Below, piece by piece: positions 1-9,269 of a stretch of DNA of 64,000 bases. The notes beneath the pieces are model-generated. The model ran no database searches and was not told where the DNA came from. It was given only the letters and a program-made list of their open reading frames with translations. The position numbers and the translations under genes were made by a program. The DNA lies in contig ONDM01000002.1 in NCBI GenBank assembly GCA_900316585.1, positions 62,001 to 126,000 of the forward strand. Direction: 5' to 3'. The stretch comes from an uncultured Prevotellaceae bacterium (GTDB lineage Bacteria > Bacteroidota > Bacteroidia > Bacteroidales > Bacteroidaceae). Each line of letters opens with the position of its first letter. The stretch's first letter is position 1.

Positions 1-93
1 TTCCCATTGATTGCCTTGATCCTGAACTGGCTGGCCATTCGTGCCATCGGTGCAGATGAGATGTTGGTAAGGTCGCTTGACAGAATCAGATAA
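1..93 (+). CDS. DUF4293-family membrane protein, C-terminal fragment
   Basis: The first 93 bases read in frame 1 as the last 30 residues of a protein ending in a TAA stop at 91-93. A hydrophobic stretch is followed by a short charged tail with the pattern AIGADEMLVRS, which I recognise from the C-terminus of DUF4293 proteins, small four-helix inner-membrane proteins of Bacteroidetes with no known function. The start lies outside the window. The gene converges on the next one, with a shared terminator between them. The family call rests on this short tail only. Confidence 0.6.
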   Translation, partial: FPLIALILNWLAIRAIGADEMLVRSLDRIR

Positions 94-121
94 CAAGAAA
101 AAAGTTGAGAGAGAAAAAAAG

Positions 122-158
122 GGAGAGCTACTTGATTTAGGGGTAGCTCTCCTTTTTT
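122..158. terminator. Bidirectional intrinsic terminator
   Basis: A 10-bp perfect stem (122-131 with 143-152) has an A-rich flank on the left and six T on the right. It lies between two convergent genes and can serve both strands. Confidence 0.85.
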
Positions 159-164
159 GATTTC

Positions 165-866
165 CTATCGGATGTTTGGATTCTTCGATTTGAACAGGTC
201 TATCAGATAACCGACCTTAACGGTGATGGCATTGTGACCGGAACGTCCGAAATACCCTTTGGAACTGTTGTCGTAGAAGTCATGCAGTCCGTAGTAGTAA
301 CGCGCCTCAATCTGGAAGTGTCCCAGTTTAGGAGCAGACAACTCCATTCCGGCTCCTAGGGTAATACCATAGTCGAATGATCTGTCTGCATCGTGGCTGT
401 ACTGATGGGTATGCGTATGTTCCTTCTCCATCCAAGAACCTGTATATTCCTGACTTTCAGACAACAGAAAACCTATTTGAGGACCCAGGACAATATAGCC
501 TTGTGCCCCTTTGCGTTCCCTTCCCCAGGCCAGACGGGCCAGGGCAGGAATCTGCACATAGTTCATGGTTTTGCTGAAGTAGTCTGAGCTTTCATCCTCT
601 ACCTCTTTCCAACCCTGCTGGAAATAATTCACCTCCAGTTGGATGGCGCAGATGGCCTTGATGTATTTTTCGCAGGTGTACCGCAGGATGATTCCTGCAT
701 TCTTGCCCATGAGCTTTCCCTCCTTCAGGCTAGGATTGAAGTCGACCGCGGTAAGGTTGATACCCCCGGAGAAGCCAATGGCGAACTCACTGCGGTAGTC
801 GCCCACCTGAGCCGAAGCGGTCAGTCCCAGCGTGGCCAGCATGCAAACCAGTGCGAAACGTTTCAT
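165..866 (-). CDS. Porin-family outer-membrane beta-barrel protein
   Basis: A 233-residue protein with a signal peptide (MKRFALVC, then a hydrophobic run ending at ASAQ, about residue 19). It continues with alternating amphipathic strands and ends in a strand-like segment, as in small 8- to 10-strand barrels (PorT / outer-membrane beta-barrel domain) of Bacteroidetes. I start at the ATG at 866 because the signal peptide begins there; an ATG at 881 would add five polar residues. The start lies one base past the stop of the LysM gene upstream, so the two are probably co-transcribed and translationally coupled. The role is unknown; the pairing with a peptidoglycan-binding protein suggests a cell-envelope function. 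Confidence 0.75.
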   Translation of the reverse strand: MKRFALVCMLATLGLTASAQVGDYRSEFAIGFSGGINLTAVDFNPSLKEGKLMGKNAGIILRYTCEKYIKAICAIQLEVNYFQQGWKEVEDESSDYFSKTMNYVQIPALARLAWGRERKGAQGYIVLGPQIGFLLSESQEYTGSWMEKEHTHTHQYSHDADRSFDYGITLGAGMELSAPKLGHFQIEARYYYGLHDFYDNSSKGYFGRSGHNAITVKVGYLIDLFKSKNPNIR

Positions 867-867
867 G

Positions 868-2460
868 TCAGTCTTCCACATTTACCAGTCCCTTACTATT
901 GAAATGCACGTAGGCAATCTTGGTGTTGGCAAAGCCACCTTTCTCACCCTGCCTTTCGAACTTGATGAAATTCTGGTATGGACGGATGGAAATATCATTT
1001 AGATGCTCTTCCAGGGCTGTGCCGTAGGCAGACAGACTCTTGATCATGTAGTAAGCCGTGTCAAAGCCGATGGTAGGCACAGAAGGCATGAGGGTAGGGA
1101 GTTCTGCACGGAACCAGTGCTGATAGTTTCTGGCCAGCTTCTTGGACTGGGCATTACCAGGGTTGAACCAGACCTTCGTATAAATATAGGTGTCGGTCGT
1201 GTAGAAGCTGGATTTCAGCTCATTGGCTAGGCTGAGCCATTCCTTGTGTCCGAATACCGTAATCTTGTATTTCGGATTATTGGAAACGATGCTTTTCCAT
1301 TTGGTCATGAAACGACGCAGGAGTGCGAGGTTGGCAGAGTTTGGCACCAGCACATTCTGTTTGCTGGACTCCAAAGTCTTGAAGATATCTTCGTTGGCTG
1401 AATTGATATTCAGGAACTTGTACGTCATATTCTTTTCCGTGAGTGCCTGCCTGATTCTGGAAGTCAGTTCACCTCGTGAAGAACGGGCATCCTCATCATC
1501 CATATCCACGATGATGACATTCACGTTGCTTCTGCCGAACTTACGCATGAAATATTCAGTGACAGCCGTATACAACTGATTGTTGTTCCCGTTCATGGTG
1601 AACAAGTAAGGATTCCTTTCCACCTCGTTCGGCTGCGTCAAGACCAGACGGATTTGTCTGTTCCTGGCGAACTCCGAGATTTTACGCTCATTCTGCTCAA
1701 TCTGAGGACAGAACAGCAGATCGGCGTTCATGAGGGCCGGCTCACGGAGCAGGCTGTCCACTTTCTCCTCATTGGCACCCGTGTCACAGATGGTCAGGTC
1801 CATATTGACACCCTCGTTCTTCAGACTGTCGATAGCCAGCATGAAGCCCCTGTAGTACATGGTAGAGCTAGCCTCTTTCGCCTTGTTGGTGCTACTGAAC
1901 GGCAACAGCAGGGCAACCTTCATCATGCCGTAGTAAGAGACTTCAGGAACACTGGTAGCGAACAGCTCCTCATTTTCCGGGTCCACATTCTTGACCACCT
2001 TTACAATTTTATAAGGAATACAGATGAGGGAGTTCTTCTTCAGTTTTGCACCCGGTTTCTTCAGTTCAGGGTTGGCATCCAGCAGTTGCTGTTCGGTGAT
2101 TTCGAACTTCTTGGAAATGCTGTAGATGGTTTCCTTCCGTTTCACCTTATACATTTCCCGGCAGTTGTCTGCCACACCCTCCGGGCGGGAAGACTCCAAG
2201 ACTTCGATGGTCTTTGCCTTTTCCACCTCACCATTGGGGGCCGGTATGGCAATGGTCTTGCCAGCCTGGAAGTTCTCGGCACTCAGTCCGGGGTTCAAGG
2301 CACAGATGGATTCTGCGGTTACCTGATAAATCTGAGTCAGCCGGAAGAGTGTCTCACCTTTCTGAATGGTATGATAGCTGGCAACCCTATTCTGTGCAGA
2401 CACGGAAAGTCCCCAGAAGAAGGCAGTGCATAGGAGTACAAAATATCTCAAGTTTCTCAT
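868..2460 (-). CDS. LysM-domain protein with periplasmic-binding-protein fold
   Basis: A 530-residue exported protein (signal peptide 1-22, ending SVSAQ). Two LysM peptidoglycan-binding domains follow, at about 28-73 (YHTIQKGETLF) and 101-148 (YKVKRKETIYSI). The rest, about 175-500, resembles the type I periplasmic-binding fold used by amino-acid ABC receptors and by LpoA-like proteins: it begins with KVALLLPF and contains a YRGFMLAIDSL helix. There is no lipobox and no transporter gene nearby. A wall-anchored receptor or a regulator of wall synthesis is more likely than nutrient uptake. It is transcribed from a divergent promoter region shared with uvrA and is followed one base later by the barrel gene. 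Confidence 0.8.
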   Translation of the reverse strand: MRNLRYFVLLCTAFFWGLSVSAQNRVASYHTIQKGETLFRLTQIYQVTAESICALNPGLSAENFQAGKTIAIPAPNGEVEKAKTIEVLESSRPEGVADNCREMYKVKRKETIYSISKKFEITEQQLLDANPELKKPGAKLKKNSLICIPYKIVKVVKNVDPENEELFATSVPEVSYYGMMKVALLLPFSSTNKAKEASSTMYYRGFMLAIDSLKNEGVNMDLTICDTGANEEKVDSLLREPALMNADLLFCPQIEQNERKISEFARNRQIRLVLTQPNEVERNPYLFTMNGNNNQLYTAVTEYFMRKFGRSNVNVIIVDMDDEDARSSRGELTSRIRQALTEKNMTYKFLNINSANEDIFKTLESSKQNVLVPNSANLALLRRFMTKWKSIVSNNPKYKITVFGHKEWLSLANELKSSFYTTDTYIYTKVWFNPGNAQSKKLARNYQHWFRAELPTLMPSVPTIGFDTAYYMIKSLSAYGTALEEHLNDISIRPYQNFIKFERQGEKGGFANTKIAYVHFNSKGLVNVED

Positions 2461-2487
2461 GAGTGTATTTTATTAATATAATCTCTG

Positions 2488-2495
2488 CAAATTTA
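2488..2495 (-). promoter_or_regulatory. -7 promoter element of the LysM gene
   Basis: On the minus strand this reads TAAATTTG, matching the Bacteroidetes -7 consensus TAnnTTTG, 27 bases before the ATG at 2460. A GTTG about 20 bases further upstream is a partial -33 match. Confidence 0.6.
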
Positions 2496-2539
2496 CGAAA
2501 AAATTAATGAACCTCAACCATCTTTTGGTGGGAAAGTGT

Positions 2540-2547
2540 TATATTTG
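2540..2547 (+). promoter_or_regulatory. -7 promoter element of uvrA
   Basis: TATATTTG matches TAnnTTTG, 22 bases before the ATG at 2570. I see no clear TTTG at -33. The element lies inside the N-terminal extension that an upstream ATG at 2507 would give, which argues for the downstream start. Confidence 0.6.
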
Positions 2548-2569
2548 CAGATTGAAATTTAAAAAAAGG

Positions 2570-5395
2570 ATGAAAGAAACTGAATATATCAATGTTTGGG
2601 GAGCCCGTGTCCACAACTTGAAAAATGTGGATGTACAGATTCCCCGTCATTCCCTGACTGTTTTTACCGGATTAAGTGGCAGTGGAAAGTCTTCCTTGGC
2701 TTTCGACACCATTTTTGCGGAGGGACAACGTCGGTATATTGAGACTTTCTCCGCCTATGCCCGCAATTTCCTGGGCAATATGGAGCGTCCGGACGTGGAC
2801 AAGATTACCGGACTGAGCCCCGTCATCTCCATCGAGCAGAAGACCACCAATAAGAATCCCCGTTCCACGGTAGGAACCACGACAGAGATCTACGATTATC
2901 TCCGTCTGCTCTTTGCCCGTGCCGGTGAGGCCTATTCTTACCTGAGTGGGAAGAAGATGGTGCGCTATACGGAGGACCAGATTATAGACCTTATCTTGAA
3001 GGAATACAAGGATAGGAAGGTCCTGCTCCTGGCACCGGTGGTCAAGTCGCGCAAGGGTCATTACAAAGAACTTTTTGAGAATATTCGCAGAAAAGGCTAT
3101 CTGAGTGTCCGGGTGGATGGTGAGATACGTGAAATCGTTCCAGGCATGAAGCTGGACCGCTACAAGAACCACGATGTGGAGATTGTAGTGGATAAGCTTA
3201 TTCCTCAGGAGAAAGATGATGAGCGGCTCCGGAAGAGCCTTGCCACCGCCATGACACAAGGCGAGGGCATCATTCAGCTGCTGGATGTGGAAACCGACAA
3301 GCTCCATTTCTACAGCAAGCACCTGATGTGTCCGGATACCGGTATCTCTTACCGGGAACCGGCACCTCACAGTTTCTCCTTCAATTCCCCTCAAGGTTCC
3401 TGCCCGAAATGTAAGGGTTTGGGACGGGTGTCACAGATAGATGTGACAAAGGTCTTTCCGAAGCCAGAACTCTCTATCGCTCAAGGAGGTATAGAGCCTT
3501 TGGGAAAGTATAAGTCGAGCATGATTTTCTGGCAGATTGAGGCACTTTTGGACCGTTATGACATGAACTTGGACACTCCGGTGGGTGAGTTCCCTGAGGA
3601 GCTGATAGGCGACCTGATAGACGGCTCTGATGAGCGCATCAAGATAAAGGCATCGACGATGCATTCCTCTAATGACTATTTCACCACCTTCGACGGTCTG
3701 GTGAAGTACATGGATGCCATGGTGGATGCGGCTGCCTCAGAGAAAGCACAGAAATGGGCAGAGCAGTTCTCCCGCACGATAGAATGTCCGGTTTGCCATG
3801 GTGCCCGTCTGAACCGTGAGGCCCTTCATTTCCGTCTGTGGGACAAAAACATCTATGAGCTCAGCAATATGGATATCTATGAACTGAGTGACTGGATGGG
3901 AGAGGTGGAGAATCACCTGTCGGAACGACAGCTGCAGATATCCAAGGAGATTATCAAGGAAATCCGTACCCGACTGAAGTTCCTGATGGACGTAGGACTG
4001 GACTATCTGAGTCTGAACCGTGCCTCTGCCAGTCTTTCAGGTGGTGAGAGTCAGCGTATCCGTTTGGCTACCCAGATAGGTTCCCAACTGGTGAACGTAC
4101 TCTATATCCTAGATGAGCCCAGCATCGGTCTTCACCAGCGGGACAACATGCGACTGATCAAGTCCTTGAAGGAACTGCGGGATTTAGGCAATACCGTGCT
4201 GGTGGTGGAACACGACAAGGATATGATGCTCAATGCTGATTATGTGGTGGATATCGGTCCGTTGGCGGGCAGAAGAGGCGGCCAGATAGTGTTTGCAGGC
4301 ACCCCTGAGGAGATGCTGAAGACCGACACCCTGACCTCTCAGTATTTGAACGGAAAGCTGGAGATTACTGTCCCACCGACACGCAGGCCGGGTAATGGCC
4401 ATGAACTGAAACTCTTCGGCTGCAAAGGAAACAACCTGAAGAATGTAGATGTCTCTTTCCCGCTGAACAAGCTTATCATTGTGACCGGTGTGAGCGGTAG
4501 CGGCAAGTCCACCCTGGTGAACGAGACCTTACAGCCGATTCTCTCGCAGCATTTCTACCGTTCCCTGAAAGAGTCGATGCCCTACGACAGGATAGAAGGG
4601 CTGGAATATGTGGATAAAGTGGTGGATGTGGACCAGGCTCCGCTGGGTCGTACTCCCCGTTCCAATCCAGCCACCTATACCGGCGTGTTCTCCGACATCA
4701 GAAACCTTTATGTAGGCTTGCCTGAAGCCAAGATCAGAGGATACAAGCCCGGACGCTTTTCCTTCAATGTAGGCGGTGGCCGTTGTGAAGCCTGTGGCGG
4801 CAATGGCTATAAGTCCATTGTGATGAATTTCCTTCCCGACGTGCTGATTCCTTGTGAAGTATGTCATGGCAAACGCTACAACAGGGAGACCTTGGAGGTC
4901 CGATTCCGAGGCAAGAGCATCGCTGATGTGCTGGACATGACCATTAATCAGGCAGTGGAATTCTTTGAGAATGTGCCGAATATACTGAACAAGATCAAGG
5001 TGCTGCAAGATGTAGGCCTGGGCTATATAAAGCTGGGGCAGCCATCTACCACACTCTCAGGAGGTGAGAGCCAGCGCGTGAAGCTTGCCACAGAGTTGAG
5101 CAAGAAAGATACCGGTAAGACCGTTTATATTCTGGATGAGCCGACGACAGGTCTTCATTTTGAAGATATCCGGGTACTGCTGGGCGTCTTGGAACGGTTG
5201 GTGGACAAAGGAAACACCGTTATCGTGATTGAGCACAACATGGATGTCATCAAGATGGCAGACCATATTATCGATATGGGTCCGGACGGAGGTGCCAAAG
5301 GAGGAAAGATTCTGTTTGAAGGCACTCCTGAAGAATTGGCTAAGACGAAAATAGGATATACAGCTTCATTCTTGAAGCAGGAATTAAAACAATAA
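2570..5395 (+). CDS. uvrA: UvrABC excinuclease subunit A
   Basis: A 941-residue damage-recognition ATPase of nucleotide excision repair, close to the usual 940. The first ABC half has its Walker A at 34-41 (GLSGSGKS), a zinc-binding C-x2-C pair in the insertion domain and the signature LSGGESQRIRLA. The second half has GVSGSGKST, the characteristic C-x2-C-x20-C-x2-C zinc module beginning CEACGGNG, and a second LSGGESQR. All nucleotide-binding motifs appear intact. I chose the ATG at 2570 because family alignment starts at the ETEYINVWGAR region and the promoter lies inside the longer reading. It is divergent from the LysM gene and followed by an unrelated DUF4923 gene after 16 bases. Confidence 0.97.
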   Translation: MKETEYINVWGARVHNLKNVDVQIPRHSLTVFTGLSGSGKSSLAFDTIFAEGQRRYIETFSAYARNFLGNMERPDVDKITGLSPVISIEQKTTNKNPRSTVGTTTEIYDYLRLLFARAGEAYSYLSGKKMVRYTEDQIIDLILKEYKDRKVLLLAPVVKSRKGHYKELFENIRRKGYLSVRVDGEIREIVPGMKLDRYKNHDVEIVVDKLIPQEKDDERLRKSLATAMTQGEGIIQLLDVETDKLHFYSKHLMCPDTGISYREPAPHSFSFNSPQGSCPKCKGLGRVSQIDVTKVFPKPELSIAQGGIEPLGKYKSSMIFWQIEALLDRYDMNLDTPVGEFPEELIGDLIDGSDERIKIKASTMHSSNDYFTTFDGLVKYMDAMVDAAASEKAQKWAEQFSRTIECPVCHGARLNREALHFRLWDKNIYELSNMDIYELSDWMGEVENHLSERQLQISKEIIKEIRTRLKFLMDVGLDYLSLNRASASLSGGESQRIRLATQIGSQLVNVLYILDEPSIGLHQRDNMRLIKSLKELRDLGNTVLVVEHDKDMMLNADYVVDIGPLAGRRGGQIVFAGTPEEMLKTDTLTSQYLNGKLEITVPPTRRPGNGHELKLFGCKGNNLKNVDVSFPLNKLIIVTGVSGSGKSTLVNETLQPILSQHFYRSLKESMPYDRIEGLEYVDKVVDVDQAPLGRTPRSNPATYTGVFSDIRNLYVGLPEAKIRGYKPGRFSFNVGGGRCEACGGNGYKSIVMNFLPDVLIPCEVCHGKRYNRETLEVRFRGKSIADVLDMTINQAVEFFENVPNILNKIKVLQDVGLGYIKLGQPSTTLSGGESQRVKLATELSKKDTGKTVYILDEPTTGLHFEDIRVLLGVLERLVDKGNTVIVIEHNMDVIKMADHIIDMGPDGGAKGGKILFEGTPEELAKTKIGYTASFLKQELKQ

Positions 5396-5411
5396 TTAAT
5401 AATTAATCCCA

Positions 5412-6011
5412 ATGAAAAGATTATCAGTATTAGGATTTACTCTCTGTGTGCTGTTGACTTGTGGAACACTGAATGCCCATGCTCAGTTCGGGGATATCCT
5501 GAACAAGGTGGCCAATGCAGTAACCGGGGGCTCTGAGGTTTCAGAAGCCGATTTGGTAGGAACATGGACCTATGCAGGACCAGCCGTGGAGTTCACGTCG
5601 GACAACCTCTTGTCCAATCTGGGAGGTTCAGTGGCTTCCACCAAGATAGAAGAGCAATTAGGCACCTATATGGGACAGGTAGGCATAACTGCCGGCAATT
5701 TCACCCTTATCCTGAAAGAGGACAAGACGTTTCAGGCATCTATGAGTGACGGGAAGAGTACTACCGGAACCTATGCCTTGACTGAAGATAAGAAGCTTGC
5801 CTTTACTTTTCCATATTTGGGAACCAAGGTGAACGCATCGGCAAGTCTGACCGGTGGCAAGCTGGTGCTGCTTCTGGATGCTGACAAGTTGCTGGCCTTG
5901 ATGACCACAGTGAGCAATTATGCCGGAAGTTCCAACTCCACCATGGGAGCCATAGGTTCCATGTTGGAGAACTACAATGGCATGAAGGCCGGCATGAAAT
6001 TCACCCGATAA
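5412..6011 (+). CDS. DUF4923-family secreted protein
   Basis: A 199-residue protein with a signal peptide (about 1-24, ending AHAQ). A lipocalin-like body follows: GTWTYAGPAVEF near 50, a FTLILKEDKTFQA strand pair, and the repeated pattern of GTYALTEDKKLAFTF and ASLTGGKLVLLLDADK. I recognise this as DUF4923, a Bacteroidales family of unknown function. It starts 16 bases after uvrA with no visible promoter and may be read from the uvrA transcript. A strong terminator follows. Confidence 0.75.
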   Translation: MKRLSVLGFTLCVLLTCGTLNAHAQFGDILNKVANAVTGGSEVSEADLVGTWTYAGPAVEFTSDNLLSNLGGSVASTKIEEQLGTYMGQVGITAGNFTLILKEDKTFQASMSDGKSTTGTYALTEDKKLAFTFPYLGTKVNASASLTGGKLVLLLDADKLLALMTTVSNYAGSSNSTMGAIGSMLENYNGMKAGMKFTR

Positions 6012-6032
6012 CTGAGTAATTTCCAATTTCAT

Positions 6033-6060
6033 AAATGCACCTTTCGAGGTGCATTTTTTA
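6033..6060 (+). terminator. Intrinsic terminator after the DUF4923 gene
   Basis: A 10-bp perfect stem (6033-6042 with 6047-6056) closes on a TTCG tetraloop, with six T starting within the second arm. Confidence 0.85.
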
Positions 6061-6167
6061 TTTGTCAAAATCACTTATTAATTGTTCTAAATACCCTTTA
6101 ATTTGTTAATTTCACATGGCATAATGTGAATTTCCCGTTTTATTTTCTTCTATAAGGTTAAAAAGGT

Positions 6168-6196
6168 TATCTTTGCACGAATTTTAAACTAAAATT
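6168..6196 (+). promoter_or_regulatory. Promoter and leader hairpin of the SusC/SusD operon
   Basis: TATCTTTG at 6168-6175 matches TAnnTTTG. Just after the expected transcription start, a 7-bp A/T inverted repeat (6180-6186 with 6190-6196) would fold at the 5' end of the mRNA. The leader to the ATG at 6217 is about 35 bases and A-rich, with no Shine-Dalgarno sequence. No sigma, anti-sigma or hybrid sensor gene is near. Confidence 0.55.
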
Positions 6197-6216
6197 TACT
6201 ATTAAAAACAAATTTT

Positions 6217-9200
6217 ATGCGTATTACACATGTTATTACTAAAAAAGCATGGCGCTATGCACTGCTCATGGCTTTGCTTTTAGTGAATTCTACGTATATG
6301 TTTGCCCAATCAAATGTCTCCGGTATCGTTACAGATGCCAGCGGTGAGCCATTGATTGGTGTAAATGTATTGGAGAAGGGTACCACCAACGGTACTATTA
6401 CAGGTATGGACGGTGATTTTACCTTGCGTGTAGCACAGGGTAGGACATTGGTCTTTTCTTACATAGGTTATATCACTCAGGAAGTGGTTGTCCGCGGTTC
6501 ACAGTTGAACATAACTTTGCAGGACGATACACAGCTTCTTGAAGATGTTGTAGTCATCGGTTATGGTTCCATGACTCGTAAGGATGTTACTTCATCCATC
6601 ACAACCGTAAAGGCTGATCAGTTGAACGTAGGTGCCTACACCAGTCCTTCACAGCTTTTGCAAGGTAAGGTTCCAGGTTTGACCATCACTAACACCTCTG
6701 ACCCTAACGGTTCAGGTTCTATTTCCCTTCGTGGTGCTTCTTCACTTCGTGAAGGTGCTGCAATGGAGCCATACTATGTTATTGACGGTGTTCCAGGTGT
6801 GAGCCTTTCCCTGATTGCTCCAGAAGATATTGAGAGCATCGACGTACTCCGCGACGCTACTGCTACTGCCATCTACGGTTCCAAGGCTGCTAACGGTGTC
6901 ATCATCGTTACAACCAAGAAGGGTAGCAAGGGCGAAGGTCATTCTTCTATCGGTTACAGCGGTTATGTAGCTTTCGACAACACCTTGAAGACACTGGACA
7001 TGATGAGCGCTTCACAGTTGCTTTCATACGCAAAGAGCAACAATGTAGACTTGTCTCCATATTATGATGCCAACCATCCAGCTGACACAGACTGGCAGAA
7101 GGAAGTTCTCCGCACTGGTATCAGCCACAGCCACAATGTATCCATCAACGGTGGACACGGCAGCACCAACTACAGTGCTTCTGTCAACTACATTAATAAA
7201 GAAGGTGTAGTTCGTGGTACAGACATGAACCGCCTCACTGCCCGTTCTTTCTTGCAGACTTCTGCCTTGAACGACCGTTTGGATCTCTCTTTCAGTGTCA
7301 ATGCAAGTATCACCAACCGTCATGCAGGTCCTACCGGAACACAGGGACAGTCCATTCTGGATGCCATGTACTATTACAACCCATTGGTACCTGTAAAGAA
7401 TGCTGATGGTTCTTGGTACAAGAACACAACCATCTCACAGAACTTCAACCCACTGTCAATGGTTAATGAGGACAAGTATGGTACTGAGTCCAAGCAGTTG
7501 CAGGGTGTTGCTAAGGTATCCTATGAGATTATTGATGGTCTGACTGCAAATGGTACCTTCTCTTATCAAAACATTCAGGATATCCACAACAATTACAATT
7601 CATCTCTTTCTCAGTTGCCTACTATCGGTGACCGTCACGGACAGGCTCAGCGCTATACCGTAGAGAGCATCAAGAAGCAGATGGAGCTTTATGCAAACTA
7701 TGACAAGACCTTCGGTGCTCACAAGTTGGGTCTGATGGCTGGTTATTCTTGGGAGCAGAACGATGACAATGACGGCTTCGGACTGACTGCCTACAACTTC
7801 TACAATGATTATCTGACTTACTACAACTTAGGTTTGGCAAACAGCATGGATATCGATGGCATTTGGGCATCTCCACTGTCAACCCTGAGAATGATCTCAT
7901 TCTATGGCCGTGTAAACTACAGCTATAACAGCAAGTATCTGTTCCAGGCAACTATCCGTCGTGATGGTTCTTCTGCATTCGGTAAGAACAACCGCTGGGG
8001 TACTTTTCCATCAGCATCTATTGCTTGGCGTATCTCTGAGGAAGACTTCCTGAAGGATCAAAACGCCATTAGCGACTTGAAGCTTCGTGTAGGTTATGGT
8101 GTATCTGGTAACTCTCTGGGCTTTGACGCTTATACTGCTATCCAGACTTACGGTGCTACCGGTTGGTTCACTTATACCGATCCGACAGGTGTTTCTTCAA
8201 ACTACCGTACCCTGAATGCAACCAGCAATACCAACCCTGACTTGAAGTGGGAGAAGACCGGTATGTTCAACGTAGGTTTGGACTTTGGTTTTGCCAACAA
8301 CCGCATCAACGGTACTATCGAGTATTATAGCAAGAAGACTTCCGACCTGATTTACGGTTATCCTGTTTCTACCAATGTCTATCCTTATCCTTGGATGACA
8401 GCTAACGTAGGTGAGATTAGCAATAAGGGTATCGAGTTCAGCTTGAACGTGGATGTCATCAAGACAAAAGACTTCAACTGGGCTACTACCATTAACTTGT
8501 CACACAACAAGAACCGTGTGGAGAAGCTTTCCAACGCAACCTTCTCTGTAGACTACATCAACGAGGCAAATCCTGACTTGGGTGGTTATTCAACCACTAC
8601 TGTTCAGCGCATCATGGAAGGAGCTCCTATAGGACAGTTCTATCTGTGGGAGTGGGCAGGCTATTCAGATGGCAAGTCTATCTTCAACGACTATGATGAG
8701 AACGGTAATCTGGTAGGTACTACTGAAGAGCCAGACGATACCGACCGTCGTAAGGCAGGCAGTGCACAGCCTACTTTGACTTACAGCTGGAACAACACCT
8801 TGACTTACAAGAACTGGTCACTGACCGCATTCTTCCAGGGTGTGACAGGCAATAAGATTTTCAATGCTACCCGTGCTTTCTACAACAACGTGACTCTGAT
8901 GAACACTGGTAAGAACATGATGGCAGACGTTGCAACTGAACAGTTGGCAACCGATACCCGTGCACAGGCTCCTTCAGACCGTTATCTTGAGAACGGTGCA
9001 TATTTCCGTCTGGCTACCCTGACTCTGGCTTACAATGTAGGTAAGTTGGGCAAGCTGGTTGATGGTTTGAGAATCTATGCAACTTGCAACAATGTATTTA
9101 CTCTGACTGGTTACAAGGGTGTTGACCCTGAAATCAATTTGGGTGGTCTGACTCCAGGTATGGATTGGCGTAATTCTACCTATCCACGTACTCGTTCCTT

Positions 9201-9246
9201 CCTGTTCGGTTTGAGTTTCAATCTTCCAGGTGGAAAGACTAAGTAA
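6217..9246 (+). CDS. SusC/RagA-family TonB-dependent outer-membrane transporter
   Basis: A 1009-residue TonB-dependent receptor that would import an oligosaccharide or other large nutrient with its SusD partner. Signal peptide 1-31; a carboxypeptidase-like regulatory domain (GIVTDASGEPLIGVNV) at about 36-110; the EDVVVIGYG segment typical of the SusC TonB-box and plug border; the plug with SLRGASS, YYVIDGVPG and the SusC hallmark DATATAIYGSKAANGVI; then a 22-strand barrel ending in FLFGLSFNLP. The length is ordinary for the family. There is no N-terminal anti-sigma interaction extension (STN domain), so it is not itself a signalling receptor. Codons are strongly biased to GGT, CGT and AAC, suggesting high expression. 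The substrate cannot be read from the sequence, since no glycosidase follows directly. Confidence 0.95.
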   Translation: MRITHVITKKAWRYALLMALLLVNSTYMFAQSNVSGIVTDASGEPLIGVNVLEKGTTNGTITGMDGDFTLRVAQGRTLVFSYIGYITQEVVVRGSQLNITLQDDTQLLEDVVVIGYGSMTRKDVTSSITTVKADQLNVGAYTSPSQLLQGKVPGLTITNTSDPNGSGSISLRGASSLREGAAMEPYYVIDGVPGVSLSLIAPEDIESIDVLRDATATAIYGSKAANGVIIVTTKKGSKGEGHSSIGYSGYVAFDNTLKTLDMMSASQLLSYAKSNNVDLSPYYDANHPADTDWQKEVLRTGISHSHNVSINGGHGSTNYSASVNYINKEGVVRGTDMNRLTARSFLQTSALNDRLDLSFSVNASITNRHAGPTGTQGQSILDAMYYYNPLVPVKNADGSWYKNTTISQNFNPLSMVNEDKYGTESKQLQGVAKVSYEIIDGLTANGTFSYQNIQDIHNNYNSSLSQLPTIGDRHGQAQRYTVESIKKQMELYANYDKTFGAHKLGLMAGYSWEQNDDNDGFGLTAYNFYNDYLTYYNLGLANSMDIDGIWASPLSTLRMISFYGRVNYSYNSKYLFQATIRRDGSSAFGKNNRWGTFPSASIAWRISEEDFLKDQNAISDLKLRVGYGVSGNSLGFDAYTAIQTYGATGWFTYTDPTGVSSNYRTLNATSNTNPDLKWEKTGMFNVGLDFGFANNRINGTIEYYSKKTSDLIYGYPVSTNVYPYPWMTANVGEISNKGIEFSLNVDVIKTKDFNWATTINLSHNKNRVEKLSNATFSVDYINEANPDLGGYSTTTVQRIMEGAPIGQFYLWEWAGYSDGKSIFNDYDENGNLVGTTEEPDDTDRRKAGSAQPTLTYSWNNTLTYKNWSLTAFFQGVTGNKIFNATRAFYNNVTLMNTGKNMMADVATEQLATDTRAQAPSDRYLENGAYFRLATLTLAYNVGKLGKLVDGLRIYATCNNVFTLTGYKGVDPEINLGGLTPGMDWRNSTYPRTRSFLFGLSFNLPGGKTK

Positions 9247-9269
9247 TTTACTTTAAAATCAGATATTAT

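Noticed and set aside
1654-2433. 259-codon open frame on the plus strand opposite the LysM gene
   Set aside because: Shadow of the real minus-strand gene; no promoter or family resemblance.
2507-2569. N-terminal extension of uvrA
   Set aside because: It contains the probable -7 promoter element and does not match the family start.
2672-3394. 240-codon minus-strand frame inside uvrA
   Set aside because: Antisense shadow of a strongly conserved gene.
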